Source: Anaerolineales bacterium (GTDB lineage: Bacteria; Chloroflexota; Anaerolineae; Anaerolineales; Villigracilaceae). Taken from it: 36,852 bases of DNA. Below are positions 15,530-23,109 of the stretch, one piece after another; positions within the stretch are counted from its first letter, which is position 1; each line of letters begins with the position of its first letter. The translations under genes were made by a program, and so were the position numbers. The stretch lies in the NCBI GenBank assembly GCA_020060235.1, contig JAGVAO010000264.1, positions 1 to 36,852 of the forward strand. Reading direction: 5' to 3'. Under the pieces are notes generated by a model. It did not search any database. It saw only the letters and a program-made list of their open reading frames with translations, and had not been told where the DNA came from.

Positions 15530-16918
15530 ATGTCCTCGTCCCTGCAACTCGCCGCCCCTCAATTTGTCCCGCCGCTCGAGCCGGAATTCCGCCCGGCGGC
15601 GCTGGCCAACCGCCAGTTCCGGGCCGAGGCCGCAAAAGTCGGTGTCCCGCTCGTGCTCGGGCTGGAACGCGCCCACGGTGAAGTCTCGCGCTTCGAAACG
15701 GTGGTCTTTCCGGCGGGACATCCGCGCGAGGCTGAGAATCTGTATTACGCCGAACGGCTGGTCAAGTTCATGCTGTGGGCCAAAGGCGGATTCAAAGTTT
15801 ACGTCGGCGGGCCGGAAAATATCGCCGCCCACCTGCAAAAACTATACGCGCCAGACGGCGAACGAGCCTTCGATTATCATTTCATGGGCGAACAGGTTTA
15901 CGAACAGACTTTTACGGTCGTCTCATGCAAGCCGGAGGAAGTGCCACTCACCAAAGAGGGCGGCAAAGCGCTCGGACGTCACCTGAACGGCTGTCGAATC
16001 GGATTCGACCTGGGCGCATCGGACCGCAAGGTCAGCGCGGTGGTCGATGGCGAGGCAATTTACAGCGAGGAAGTCATCTGGGAGCCGCGCAAACACAGCG
16101 ACCCGAATTATCACTACAACGAAATCTTGGCTGCACTCAAGACTGCGGCCAGCAAAATGCCGCGAGTGGACGCCATCGGCGGGTCTTCGGCGGGCATTTA
16201 CATCGACAATCGCCCGATGGTGGCCTCGCTCTTCCGCAACATCCCGGCCGAGCGCTACGGAGAAATCCGCGGCATGTTCCTGCGCATCCGCGAGGAATTA
16301 GGCGTGCCGCTGGAGGTCATCAACGACGGCGATGTGACCGCCCTGGCCGGGTCGATGTCGCTGGAGGATACCGGCATTTTGGGCATCGCGCTCGGTTCGA
16401 GCGAAGCGGTCGGGTATGTGGACATGAACGGGCACATCCAGAACTGGCTGAGCGAACTGGCCTTCGCCCCGGTCGATTACAACCCGTTGGCGGCTGCCGA
16501 TGAGTGGTCGGGCGATATCGGCGTCGGGTCGCAGTATTTCTCGCAGCAGTGCGTCTTCCGCCTGGCCCCGCGGGCGGGAATCGAGATTCCAAAAGACATC
16601 ACCGATGCCGAAAAATTAAAATTCGTGCAGCAAAAACTGGAGGCCGGTCACGAGGGCGCGCTCAAAATTTGGGAAAGCATGGGCATCTATCTCGGCTATG
16701 CCCTGGCGCATTACGCCGAGTTCTACGACATCAAGCATGTGCTGATTTTGGGGCGCTGCACCTCCGGGCGCGGCGGCGATATGCTGCTCGAAGGGGCGCA
16801 AAAGGTACTCGAAGCGGAGTTCCCCGAACTCGCCGGGCGGATTCACGTCCAGTTGCCGGATGAGAAAAGCCGCCGGGTTGGGCAGTCGATTGCGGCGGCG
16901 AGTTTGCCGGCCTTGTAA
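15530..16918 (+). CDS. ROK-like sugar kinase (ASKHA fold)
   Basis: A 462-residue protein. About 155 N-terminal residues of unclear fold precede a kinase-like domain: phosphate-1 motif IGFDLGASDRKVSAVV, then GGSSAGIYIDNRP, INDGDVTALAGSM and GIALGSSEAVGYV, as in ROK-family kinases of the actin/hexokinase fold. The usual ROK zinc motif (CxCGxxGC) is absent. AAAGGA lies about 10 bases before the ATG at 15530; a GTG at 15494 would lie in the operator region and lacks a binding site. The LacI-type operator upstream supports a sugar-related role. Substrate unknown; it might have lost kinase activity. Confidence 0.65.
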   Translation: MSSSLQLAAPQFVPPLEPEFRPAALANRQFRAEAAKVGVPLVLGLERAHGEVSRFETVVFPAGHPREAENLYYAERLVKFMLWAKGGFKVYVGGPENIAAHLQKLYAPDGERAFDYHFMGEQVYEQTFTVVSCKPEEVPLTKEGGKALGRHLNGCRIGFDLGASDRKVSAVVDGEAIYSEEVIWEPRKHSDPNYHYNEILAALKTAASKMPRVDAIGGSSAGIYIDNRPMVASLFRNIPAERYGEIRGMFLRIREELGVPLEVINDGDVTALAGSMSLEDTGILGIALGSSEAVGYVDMNGHIQNWLSELAFAPVDYNPLAAADEWSGDIGVGSQYFSQQCVFRLAPRAGIEIPKDITDAEKLKFVQQKLEAGHEGALKIWESMGIYLGYALAHYAEFYDIKHVLILGRCTSGRGGDMLLEGAQKVLEAEFPELAGRIHVQLPDEKSRRVGQSIAAASLPAL

Positions 16919-16927
16919 GAACGATTG

Positions 16928-17017
16928 TTTGTCATTTCGAGCCGCGAAGCGGCGAGAAATCCTTCTTGTCGTAAGGCGCAAGATTTCTCAGGCGCTGCGC
17001 GCCTTCGAAATGACAAA
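16928..17017. repeat. MITE-like palindromic element, 13-bp inverted ends
   Basis: Perfect terminal inverted repeats TTTGTCATTTCGA (16928-16940) and 17005-17017 enclose a second inverted pair GAGAAATC (16954-16961) / GATTTCTC (16982-16989). No coding capacity. Elements with these ends are recalled as common intergenic repeats in several bacterial phyla. It lies between two convergent genes. Confidence 0.8.
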
Positions 17018-17035
17018 TCACAACCAATTAAAGCA

Positions 17036-17068
17036 AAAGAGCAGTCTCCAGCGCGGAGGCTGCTCTTT
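17036..17068. terminator. Bidirectional terminator between convergent genes
   Basis: A 14-bp stem with one G-T mismatch (17036-17049 with 17055-17068, arm starting AAAGAGCAG) and a 5-base loop. It serves the ROK-like gene from the left and the purine operon from the right. Confidence 0.85.
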
Positions 17069-17087
17069 ATTATCCCAGAATACCGGC

Positions 17088-18077
17088 CTAGCTCATCGTC
17101 AGGGCCATGACGGCCTTCTGGGCGTGCAGGCGGTTTTCGGCCTCGTCGAAGACGACCGACTGCGGGCCGTCGAGCACGCTGGAAGTGACTTCAATGTCAC
17201 GGTCAGCGGGCAACGGGTGCATGTAAATTGCGCCTTCGTTGGCGACCTTGAGTTTGGCATCATCCATAATCCAGTCCTGGTACATGTCCTGCAAACGCTT
17301 GCCTTCCACTTTGTCGGTGGTGGTCAGCAGCGGGCCCCAGGACTTGGCGTAGATGACATCGGCGTCCTTGCAGGCTTCGGTCATGCCGTCTTTGCTGTCG
17401 ATAATTTCAAAAGCCGTGCCAGCCTTGCGGGCTTCATCCTGGGCCTGGGCGACGATATCGGGCATCAGCGGGAATTCGGGCGGATAGGCCAGGGTCACGT
17501 CCATGCCAAAGCGCGGCATTTGCAAAATCAGCGACTGGGGCACGGAAATCGGCTTGAGATAAGACGCGGCATACGCCCAGGAAACGACAATCTTCTTCTT
17601 ACGCAGGTCGCGGCCCTTCTTCTCCATGATGGTCATCAGGTCGGCCAGGCACTGGAAGGGGTGGTAAACATCGCATTGCATGTTCAGGACGGGAACGCGG
17701 CTCGATTTGGCAACCGCGTTCAGGTAATCGTTGCCGTCGCCATAGTCGCAGTGGCGGATGGCGATGCCGTCGAAATAGCGGCCAAAGATTTCGCCGATTT
17801 CGACCGGGGTGTCGCCGTGCGAGATTTGGGTGGTATTGCTGTCGATGAAAGCGCCGTGTCCGCCGAGTTGGGCCATGCCGGCCTCGAACGAGCCGCGGGT
17901 GCGGGTGGATGAGAAGAAGAACAGCATCGCCAGCACCTTGTCGCGCAGGTAGGGATGCGGCTCGCCCAGGGCGCGTTTGCGCTTCAGGTCCCAGGCCACC
18001 TCCAGAACGGTTTCGACTTCTTCCTTGGTGAAGTCGAGGTCGCCGATAAAGTCTCGGCCACGGAAATTGGTTTGCAT
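17088..18077 (-). CDS. YgeW-like knotted carbamoyltransferase
   Basis: A 329-residue transcarbamylase. The carbamoyl-phosphate motif is STRTR at about residues 57-61; ISHGDTPVEIGEI, IAIRHCDYGDGN and HPFQCLADLM follow. The block SWAYAASYLKPISVPQ and YAKSWGP are close to E. coli YgeW (from memory). The last motif is HPLPADRD, whereas YgeW and ornithine enzymes have HCLP; Pro at this place is typical of aspartate transcarbamylase. AAGGAG lies 10 bases before the ATG. It is the last gene of the purine operon, where YgeW-type enzymes are thought to act on late nitrogen-rich intermediates to yield carbamoyl phosphate. Substrate not established. Confidence 0.82.
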   Translation of the reverse strand: MQTNFRGRDFIGDLDFTKEEVETVLEVAWDLKRKRALGEPHPYLRDKVLAMLFFFSSTRTRGSFEAGMAQLGGHGAFIDSNTTQISHGDTPVEIGEIFGRYFDGIAIRHCDYGDGNDYLNAVAKSSRVPVLNMQCDVYHPFQCLADLMTIMEKKGRDLRKKKIVVSWAYAASYLKPISVPQSLILQMPRFGMDVTLAYPPEFPLMPDIVAQAQDEARKAGTAFEIIDSKDGMTEACKDADVIYAKSWGPLLTTTDKVEGKRLQDMYQDWIMDDAKLKVANEGAIYMHPLPADRDIEVTSSVLDGPQSVVFDEAENRLHAQKAVMALTMS

Positions 18078-18122
18078 ATTGAAATACTCCTTTAGGATTG
18101 GTAATTGGTAGTTAGCGATTTT

Positions 18123-18641
18123 TCAAACGCGTAAAACTCGAACGGATGTGAACTTGCCATCTTCCCAGGTCAGGCGTACGCCCTCGCAGTAGTCGATGTA
18201 GTCGCCCAACGTGCCATAATCGGCAGATGGAAAACAGGCTATCGCGCTGAGTTCGACCACGCCGCCATGATTCACCACCAGCGCCGCGCCACCTTCGGGC
18301 AGGGATTCGACCAATTTAACGTAGAAATCAGCGAGGCGTTGGGCGTAGCGCGTCGTCGGGCCGTTTTGACGGGAGGCGGCGGCATACTCGCCAAAACTGG
18401 CGGGCCAGGGACATTCCAAATCGACCGCATCTCCCATCGATGCCAGAAGTTCGACGGTTTCATCCACCGGGTAACCCATCGCTTCGGCAGTCTGGATGGC
18501 GCGCGGCAGGGGGCTGGCGAGGACGCGGTCGAACTGGCCCATTTCGAGGCCGACGAGGTTGGCGAGGGCCAGGCCTTCTTCGGACAGGTCGGGCTGGGCG
18601 CGGTTGCGCAGGGAGTGGCGGCGGATTTCGAGGGTTTTCAT
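18123..18641 (-). CDS. Histidine phosphatase family protein
   Basis: A 172-residue protein of the phosphoglycerate mutase-like phosphatase superfamily. The catalytic RH is in EIRRHSLRN (residues about 7-9), ASPLPRAIQTAEAM gives the second Arg block, and the second catalytic His is in VVNHGGVVE. Ser follows RH where most members have Gly or Ala. No Shine-Dalgarno sequence precedes the ATG. It lies between ygeY-like and ygeW-like genes with short gaps (31 and 45 bases), so it is part of the purine operon. Substrate unknown; it is not a standard member of known purine degradation clusters. Confidence 0.85.
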   Translation of the reverse strand: MKTLEIRRHSLRNRAQPDLSEEGLALANLVGLEMGQFDRVLASPLPRAIQTAEAMGYPVDETVELLASMGDAVDLECPWPASFGEYAAASRQNGPTTRYAQRLADFYVKLVESLPEGGAALVVNHGGVVELSAIACFPSADYGTLGDYIDYCEGVRLTWEDGKFTSVRVLRV

Positions 18642-18672
18642 GATGGTTTTCGGGGCGACCGGCCGGTGGCGC

Positions 18673-19869
18673 TTACGGAATCAGGCTGGGCAAGACCGCG
18701 TAAAACTCGGTCGCCTTGACCATGTCATCGAGCGGGACGCTGTCTTCGGTGGTGTGGGCGGTTTCTTCGTCGCCGGGGCCAAAGCCGATGGCGGGAATGC
18801 CCGCCTTGCCCGCCCAGTAGATGCCGTTGGTCGAGAAATTCCACTTGCCGCTGGGGGCTTCGGGCAGGCCAATCAGGGTGCGAGCTTTTTGCCCGGCCTC
18901 GACCAGCGGGTGATTCTCTTCATAAGCCCAGGCGGGGAAGTATTTATCGACCGGGAAGACGAAGCCGGTGTAGGAGGGTTCGTCGTAGAAGAGTTCTTCG
19001 ACCCTGACCGAGTCCTTGAATTCGGCAGGAATCAAATCCTCGACCTGCTTCTTGACCGCTTCCTTGGTCTCACCAAAAGTCATGCGCCGGTCGATGAAGA
19101 TGGTGGCTTCGTCGGGGACGGCGTTGATGCTGGGGGTCTTGACGGTCATGTCGCTGACGGTGATTTTGCCGTGACCGAGGAAGGGGTGGTCGCCGAGTTT
19201 GGGTTCCAGGTCGCGGATTCCGGCAATAACCGGCAGGAGTTTGTAAACAGCGTTATCGCCCAGGTGGTTGGATGCGGCGTGAGCGCTCTTGCCTTTGGCG
19301 ACGACCTTCATCTCCAGGCGGCCTTTGTGCCCGCGGTAGACGTTCATCTTGGTCGGTTCGCCGATAACGACAAAGTCGGGGCGCACGCCGGGGTCAACCT
19401 CGACGAAGGTGTTGGGGGCGATGCCATCGCACCATTCTTCCATGTTGCCGAAGTACCAGGCCGTCCAGCCATCGAGCAGGCCCAGGTCGCGGGCAAAAGC
19501 CAGGCCGTAAACCATGCCGGGGGTGGAGCCTTTTTCGTCGCACGCGCCACGGGCATAGAAGATGCCGTCTTCGACTTTGCCGACGAACGGGTCCCAGGAC
19601 CAGGCGGAGGGGTCGCCGATGCCGACCGTATCGATATGCGAGTCGTAGACGATGACGCGCGGGCCGTTTCCGATGCGCCCCATGATGTTGCCCATCTTGT
19701 CGAAGCGGACTTCGTCATAGCCGAGTTTGGTCATTTCGGCGGCAATGCGTTCGCCCACATCCTTGAGTTGTGAATCCATCGAGGGGATGGCGCAAATATC
19801 GCGCATGAACTGGATGATGTCGTCACGGTGTTTTGCGACGAGGGATTGGATTTCGGGTATCTTGGTCAT
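18673..19869 (-). CDS. ygeY: YgeY-family M20 hydrolase
   Basis: A 398-residue metallohydrolase of the M20 peptidase family, YgeY branch. The metal-binding DSHIDTVG, the bridging Asp in GACDEKGS, the catalytic Glu pair in NMEEWCDG, IGEPTKMNVYRGHKGR and the final metal His in ETAHTTEDSV are present. YgeY genes occur with ygeX, ygeW, ssnA and xdhD in the anaerobic purine and urate degradation cluster of gut bacteria, and were first noted in selenium-linked loci. AGGAG precedes the ATG at 19869 by 5-6 bases; a longer frame to 19935 reads through a repeat and is rejected. Its expected role is hydrolysis of an amide-type intermediate in purine breakdown. Confidence 0.92.
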   Translation of the reverse strand: MTKIPEIQSLVAKHRDDIIQFMRDICAIPSMDSQLKDVGERIAAEMTKLGYDEVRFDKMGNIMGRIGNGPRVIVYDSHIDTVGIGDPSAWSWDPFVGKVEDGIFYARGACDEKGSTPGMVYGLAFARDLGLLDGWTAWYFGNMEEWCDGIAPNTFVEVDPGVRPDFVVIGEPTKMNVYRGHKGRLEMKVVAKGKSAHAASNHLGDNAVYKLLPVIAGIRDLEPKLGDHPFLGHGKITVSDMTVKTPSINAVPDEATIFIDRRMTFGETKEAVKKQVEDLIPAEFKDSVRVEELFYDEPSYTGFVFPVDKYFPAWAYEENHPLVEAGQKARTLIGLPEAPSGKWNFSTNGIYWAGKAGIPAIGFGPGDEETAHTTEDSVPLDDMVKATEFYAVLPSLIP

Positions 19870-19886
19870 GAGTCTCCTGAAAGTAA

Positions 19887-19958
19887 ATGAAGAATACAAA
19901 ATGCAGAATGATGAATGCGGAAAACAATTCTGCAATCTTCATTCTGCATTCTACATTT
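19887..19958. repeat. Intergenic inverted repeat of ATTCTGCATT type
   Basis: AAATGCAGAATGATGAA (from 19898) and TTCATTCTGCATT (from 19938) form an imperfect inverted pair in the spacer between gntR and ygeY. The same short words occur at 8081-8100. It may fold in the operon mRNA. Confidence 0.55.
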
Positions 19959-20675
19959 TTACGCCCCGCCTACTTTGCGGACGATATGGAATTTAAAATA
20001 GCCGGGCACAAAATAACTGTGCGAGTAATCGACCACTTTGCCGCTGGCGGAGATGAGTTTGGCCGTGAACTGCAAAAGCACATCGCCGCGCTGGATTTCG
20101 AGCATTTTGGCGACATCGGCGGTGGCGTTAGTTGCGCTGATTTCGGTACGGCTGACGGTGAGCGGGTCGCCGCGCTGGAGCAGGTAGTCGAGCACCGAAC
20201 CGCTGAATTTGCTCGACAACTCGTCAGGCCGCAAGATTTCCTCGGGCAGCAAATCGACCAGGTAGGCCACCGGGCGCGTATCGGCCTGCATGGTGCGGGA
20301 GACGCGCACCAGCCGCGTCCCGACCGGAACGTCCAGTGCGCTGGCAGATTCGTCACTGGCCTGGAGTAGTTCGACCAACGCGGGGCCGGGGCCGACATCC
20401 AGGTTGGTGCGGCGGGCCAGGGTAAGCATGCTTTCGAGGATTTCCAATCCGCCTTCTATTACCGGCGGCTTGCCGACCACGAAAGTCCCCGCGCCCTGCC
20501 GGCGGCGGACGAGGCCCTGGGTCTCGAAGGTGCGCATGGCTTCGCGCAGGGTGGCGCGGCTGACGCCCAACTCGGCGGCCAGGTCTGGCTCGGAGGGCAG
20601 GCGCGTACCGGGTTCCGATTTGGCAATCAGTTCAGCCAGGTCGGCTTGCAGGCGTTGGAAGGGGAAGTGTGGCAT
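19959..20675 (-). CDS. GntR-family regulator with UTRA domain
   Basis: A 238-residue transcription factor. A winged helix-turn-helix (about residues 5-68; GTRLPSEPDLAAELGVSRAT, then LVRRRQGAGTFV) is followed by a UTRA ligand domain of the HutC/FarR type (VPVGTRLVRVSRTM, PVAYLVDLLP and the end YSHSYFVPGYFKFHI). GGAG lies 6 bases before the ATG. It lies inside the purine operon, 42 bases after adenine deaminase. It is the best candidate to bind the TTGTC-N-GACAA palindromes at 24517-24533 and 35277-35291, with a purine or breakdown product as likely inducer (inference). Confidence 0.92.
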   Translation of the reverse strand: MPHFPFQRLQADLAELIAKSEPGTRLPSEPDLAAELGVSRATLREAMRTFETQGLVRRRQGAGTFVVGKPPVIEGGLEILESMLTLARRTNLDVGPGPALVELLQASDESASALDVPVGTRLVRVSRTMQADTRPVAYLVDLLPEEILRPDELSSKFSGSVLDYLLQRGDPLTVSRTEISATNATADVAKMLEIQRGDVLLQFTAKLISASGKVVDYSHSYFVPGYFKFHIVRKVGGA

Positions 20676-20689
20676 GGGGACTCCAGTCT

Positions 20690-20717
20690 TTAGTATCCAG
20701 TTTTCAGCGGGCAGTAT
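20690..20717. repeat. Intergenic CAGT-type short repeat
   Basis: Imperfect short units (TAGTATCCAGTTTTCAGCGG and on to TATTCAGTC) fill the spacer between gntR and the adenine deaminase gene. The spacer at 5515-5553 is of the same kind. Confidence 0.4.
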
Positions 20718-22502
20718 TCAGTCAAAAAGCGGTACAAATTCAAACCTGGTCACATCAACCAGTCCCTTGTCAGAAATACGCAGTTCGGGGATGACGACCA
20801 GGGCCAGCAGGGAAAGTTGCATGTTGGGGTTGTTGAGCGCGCAGCCGCAGGCGCGGAATCCGTCCAGCACGCTGGCGGCTTTTTCGGCGACAACTTCGGC
20901 GCGCTCGTCTGACATCAACCCGGCAATCGGGAGCGGCACTTCGCCGATGATTTCGCCATTCTTGACGACCACCTGTCCCCCGCCGATTTCGGCCAGGCGG
21001 TTGACGGCTTGCGCCATGCAGGCATCGTCCGTGCCGGCGACAAGCAAGTGGTGACTGTCGTGGGCGACTGTGGAGGCGATGGCGCACTTCGCGGTGAAGC
21101 CAAATCCGCTGACAAGGCCCATCTGGACTGCGCCGGAGCCGTGATGGCGGTCGACAAGGGCGAGTTTGGCAACATCCAGGGATGAAGGATGAAGGATGAA
21201 GGATGAAGGGATTTCGCCGTTTTCAACCGGGATTTCGAGTTTCAGGTGACGGGTCGGGGCTTGATTCTCGATGATACCGATGACATTGGCGGTCACGATT
21301 TTGTCTTTATTGGCTACGCGCAAAGCAAAATCTTCGGCAGTCAGTTTTTTGCCGATTTTGACGCTTTTCTTGACCCAGGCCGGGTAAGGATAGGTCGAAA
21401 GTTGAATGTTCAAGGTTCCATTCTCGGCGATTGGCTGGCCTTTGGCAATCACCAGGCGCGGGCGGAAGTCGTCCAGGTCGTCTACGAGCAGGATATCGCC
21501 CCAGCGTCCCGGCGCAATCAGGCCGATTTCGCGGCTGAGGCCGAAGTGCTCGGCGGTGTTGAGGGTCGCCATCTGGATGGCGGTCATGGGCGGCAACCCT
21601 TCGCTGATGGCGTGGCGGACGACGCGGTCCATGTGGCCATCAAAGGCCAGGGTGGCCGCGTGGCTGTCGTCGGTGCAGAGAATGAAGCGGCGCGGGTCGA
21701 GTTTGCCTTCAGTGACGGCCTTCGCCTGGGTGGCGACATCGTGCCAGGCCGAGCCATAACGCAGCATCGGCTTCATCCCCTGGCGGGCGCGGGCGATGGC
21801 GTCCTCGAGACGGGTTCCCTCGTGGTCGTCCTCCGGGCCGCCGGCGACGTAACCGTGAAAATCGAGTCCCAGGTCGGGGGTCGGGTAGTGGCCGCCGATG
21901 GTCTTGCCCGCATGGCGGGTGGCGTGCATTTCGGCGTGCATTTTCTCGTCGGAGGCGACCACGCCGGGGAAGTTCATCATCTCACCCAGGCCGATGATTC
22001 CGGGCCAGGTCATGGCTTCGGCCACGTCGGCGGGGCTGATGGATGCGCCAGGTGTTTCCATGCCGGGCGCGGAGGGGACGCAGGACGGAACCTGCACCCA
22101 GACGTGAATCGGCTGCCCGGCGGCTTCATCGACCATCAATTTAACGCCTTTCAGCCCAAAGACATTGGCAATTTCGTGCGGGTCGATGAACATGCCGGTC
22201 GTCCCGCGCGGGGCAACAGCGCGGACAAACTCCGTCACGGTAATCATGCCGCTCTCGACGTGCATGTGCCCGTCGAGCAGACCGGGGACGAGGTAACTGC
22301 CCTGCGCGTCGATGACCCGCGTCTTGTCGCCAATTGCATGGTCGGCGTTTGCGCCGACAAAGGCAATCCGGCCTTCGACAATGGCAATATCGGTATTCGG
22401 GATGATTTCCCCGGTCTGGACACAGACCCAGATTCCGTTTTTGACGACCAAATCAGCAGGCTTGCGCCCCATAGCGACGTTGACGAGGGTTTGGGTTAGC
22501 AT
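20718..22502 (-). CDS. ade: Adenine deaminase
   Basis: A 594-residue amidohydrolase that turns adenine into hypoxanthine and ammonia. Metal-site HMHVESGM follows PGLLDG; FIDPHEIANVFG, PSCVPSAPGMETPG, GLGEMMNFPGV and CTDDSH are diagnostic of the bacterial ade/AdeC family. The C-terminal domain carries VDRHHGSG and VAHDSHH. GGAGG precedes the ATG by 5 bases. Residues about 432-441 (SSFILHPSS) come from a tandem heptamer repeat and look like an insertion in a loop before DVAKLALVDRH. The enzyme feeds hypoxanthine to the oxidation steps expected of the xdhD-like enzyme. Confidence 0.96.
   Translation of the reverse strand: MLTQTLVNVAMGRKPADLVVKNGIWVCVQTGEIIPNTDIAIVEGRIAFVGANADHAIGDKTRVIDAQGSYLVPGLLDGHMHVESGMITVTEFVRAVAPRGTTGMFIDPHEIANVFGLKGVKLMVDEAAGQPIHVWVQVPSCVPSAPGMETPGASISPADVAEAMTWPGIIGLGEMMNFPGVVASDEKMHAEMHATRHAGKTIGGHYPTPDLGLDFHGYVAGGPEDDHEGTRLEDAIARARQGMKPMLRYGSAWHDVATQAKAVTEGKLDPRRFILCTDDSHAATLAFDGHMDRVVRHAISEGLPPMTAIQMATLNTAEHFGLSREIGLIAPGRWGDILLVDDLDDFRPRLVIAKGQPIAENGTLNIQLSTYPYPAWVKKSVKIGKKLTAEDFALRVANKDKIVTANVIGIIENQAPTRHLKLEIPVENGEIPSSFILHPSSLDVAKLALVDRHHGSGAVQMGLVSGFGFTAKCAIASTVAHDSHHLLVAGTDDACMAQAVNRLAEIGGGQVVVKNGEIIGEVPLPIAGLMSDERAEVVAEKAASVLDGFRACGCALNNPNMQLSLLALVVIPELRISDKGLVDVTRFEFVPLFD
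21180..21209. repeat. (GGATGAA)4 tandem repeat inside ade
   Basis: Four perfect copies of a 7-base unit, GGATGAA on the plus strand, plus two further bases. It is read in the ade frame as part of SSFILHPSS. Because 7 is not a multiple of 3, gain or loss of one copy would shift the frame. Confidence 0.9.
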
Positions 22503-22507
22503 GTTAC

Positions 22508-22530
22508 CTCCGGTTGAAGGTTGAAAGTGG
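22508..22530. repeat. GGTTGAA short repeat upstream of ade
   Basis: GGTTGAAGGTTGAAAGTGG lies directly before the ade ribosome binding site, in the 33-base spacer after the P-loop gene. It is another low-complexity intergenic word of the type found elsewhere in the window. Confidence 0.35.
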
Positions 22531-22535
22531 ACAAA

Positions 22536-23108
22536 TTAAAGGTGGTACTTGCCAGGGACAAGGTTGGAAGGCACGGTCAAGGGCTTTAGGCTTGGGTCGG
22601 GCTGCGTCGCAAAAGCGAGGACGCTGGCAAAGTTTTCTTCTAAAGGTTGGACAGAATCAACAAACAGGGCCGTATCCTGTTCCCAGGGCAGGAAAGATTG
22701 GCGCTGGTGTTGAATCCGCTCCCAGGTGGCAACGACTTCATCGTTCAATTCCTGATAGCGTTGGGTGACGCGTTCCTGCCAAAGAGCATTATCAGAGACA
22801 AAGGTATAAATCGGGCGGAATGTGGCGTTCTGAGCGCGGGCGATTTGCTGGGCATGGTGGCGGTCGTACGCCATAAAGACCGAATCAAGGATAACGCTGA
22901 CACCCAGTTCGAGCTGGGATTCTGCCAAACGCAGAAGGATGGCAATTTGCGTATCCCAGAAATCCGTCCTTGCGCCGGGCGGGATTTGCAGGGCAATGTC
23001 GTCAATTCGCAAGATGGGCAGGCGCAGGTGACCTGCCAACCGAGTTGACAGGGTACTCTTGCCAGTACCAGGCAACCCGGAAAAAATAATAAGAGAGGGG
23101 CGAAGCAT
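22536..23108 (-). CDS. P-loop kinase-like ATPase
   Basis: A 190-residue P-loop protein of the AAA_33 / zeta-toxin-like kinase group. Walker A GLPGTGKST is at residues 11-19, followed by LRIDDIALQIPPG, where kinases of this group bind substrate, and VILDSVFMAYDRHHAQ as the Walker B-like strand. The C-terminal part is helical. AGGAA precedes the ATG by 5 bases, and only one base separates it from the deaminase stop, so the two are translated together. It could phosphorylate a nucleoside, sugar or related small molecule in purine use; the substrate cannot be read from sequence. Confidence 0.78.
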   Translation of the reverse strand: MLRPSLIIFSGLPGTGKSTLSTRLAGHLRLPILRIDDIALQIPPGARTDFWDTQIAILLRLAESQLELGVSVILDSVFMAYDRHHAQQIARAQNATFRPIYTFVSDNALWQERVTQRYQELNDEVVATWERIQHQRQSFLPWEQDTALFVDSVQPLEENFASVLAFATQPDPSLKPLTVPSNLVPGKYHL

Positions 23109-23109
23109 T

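Noticed and set aside
18496-19773. 425-codon plus-strand reading frame
   Set aside because: Antisense to the ygeY gene and without a start signal; the minus strand has all M20 metal-binding residues.
19870-19935. Longer ygeY start at 19935
   Set aside because: The extra residues are the translated intergenic repeat; the ATG at 19869 has a perfect ribosome binding site.
21180-21209. Possible CRISPR array
   Set aside because: The repeat unit is 7 bases with no spacers; it is a simple tandem repeat inside ade.
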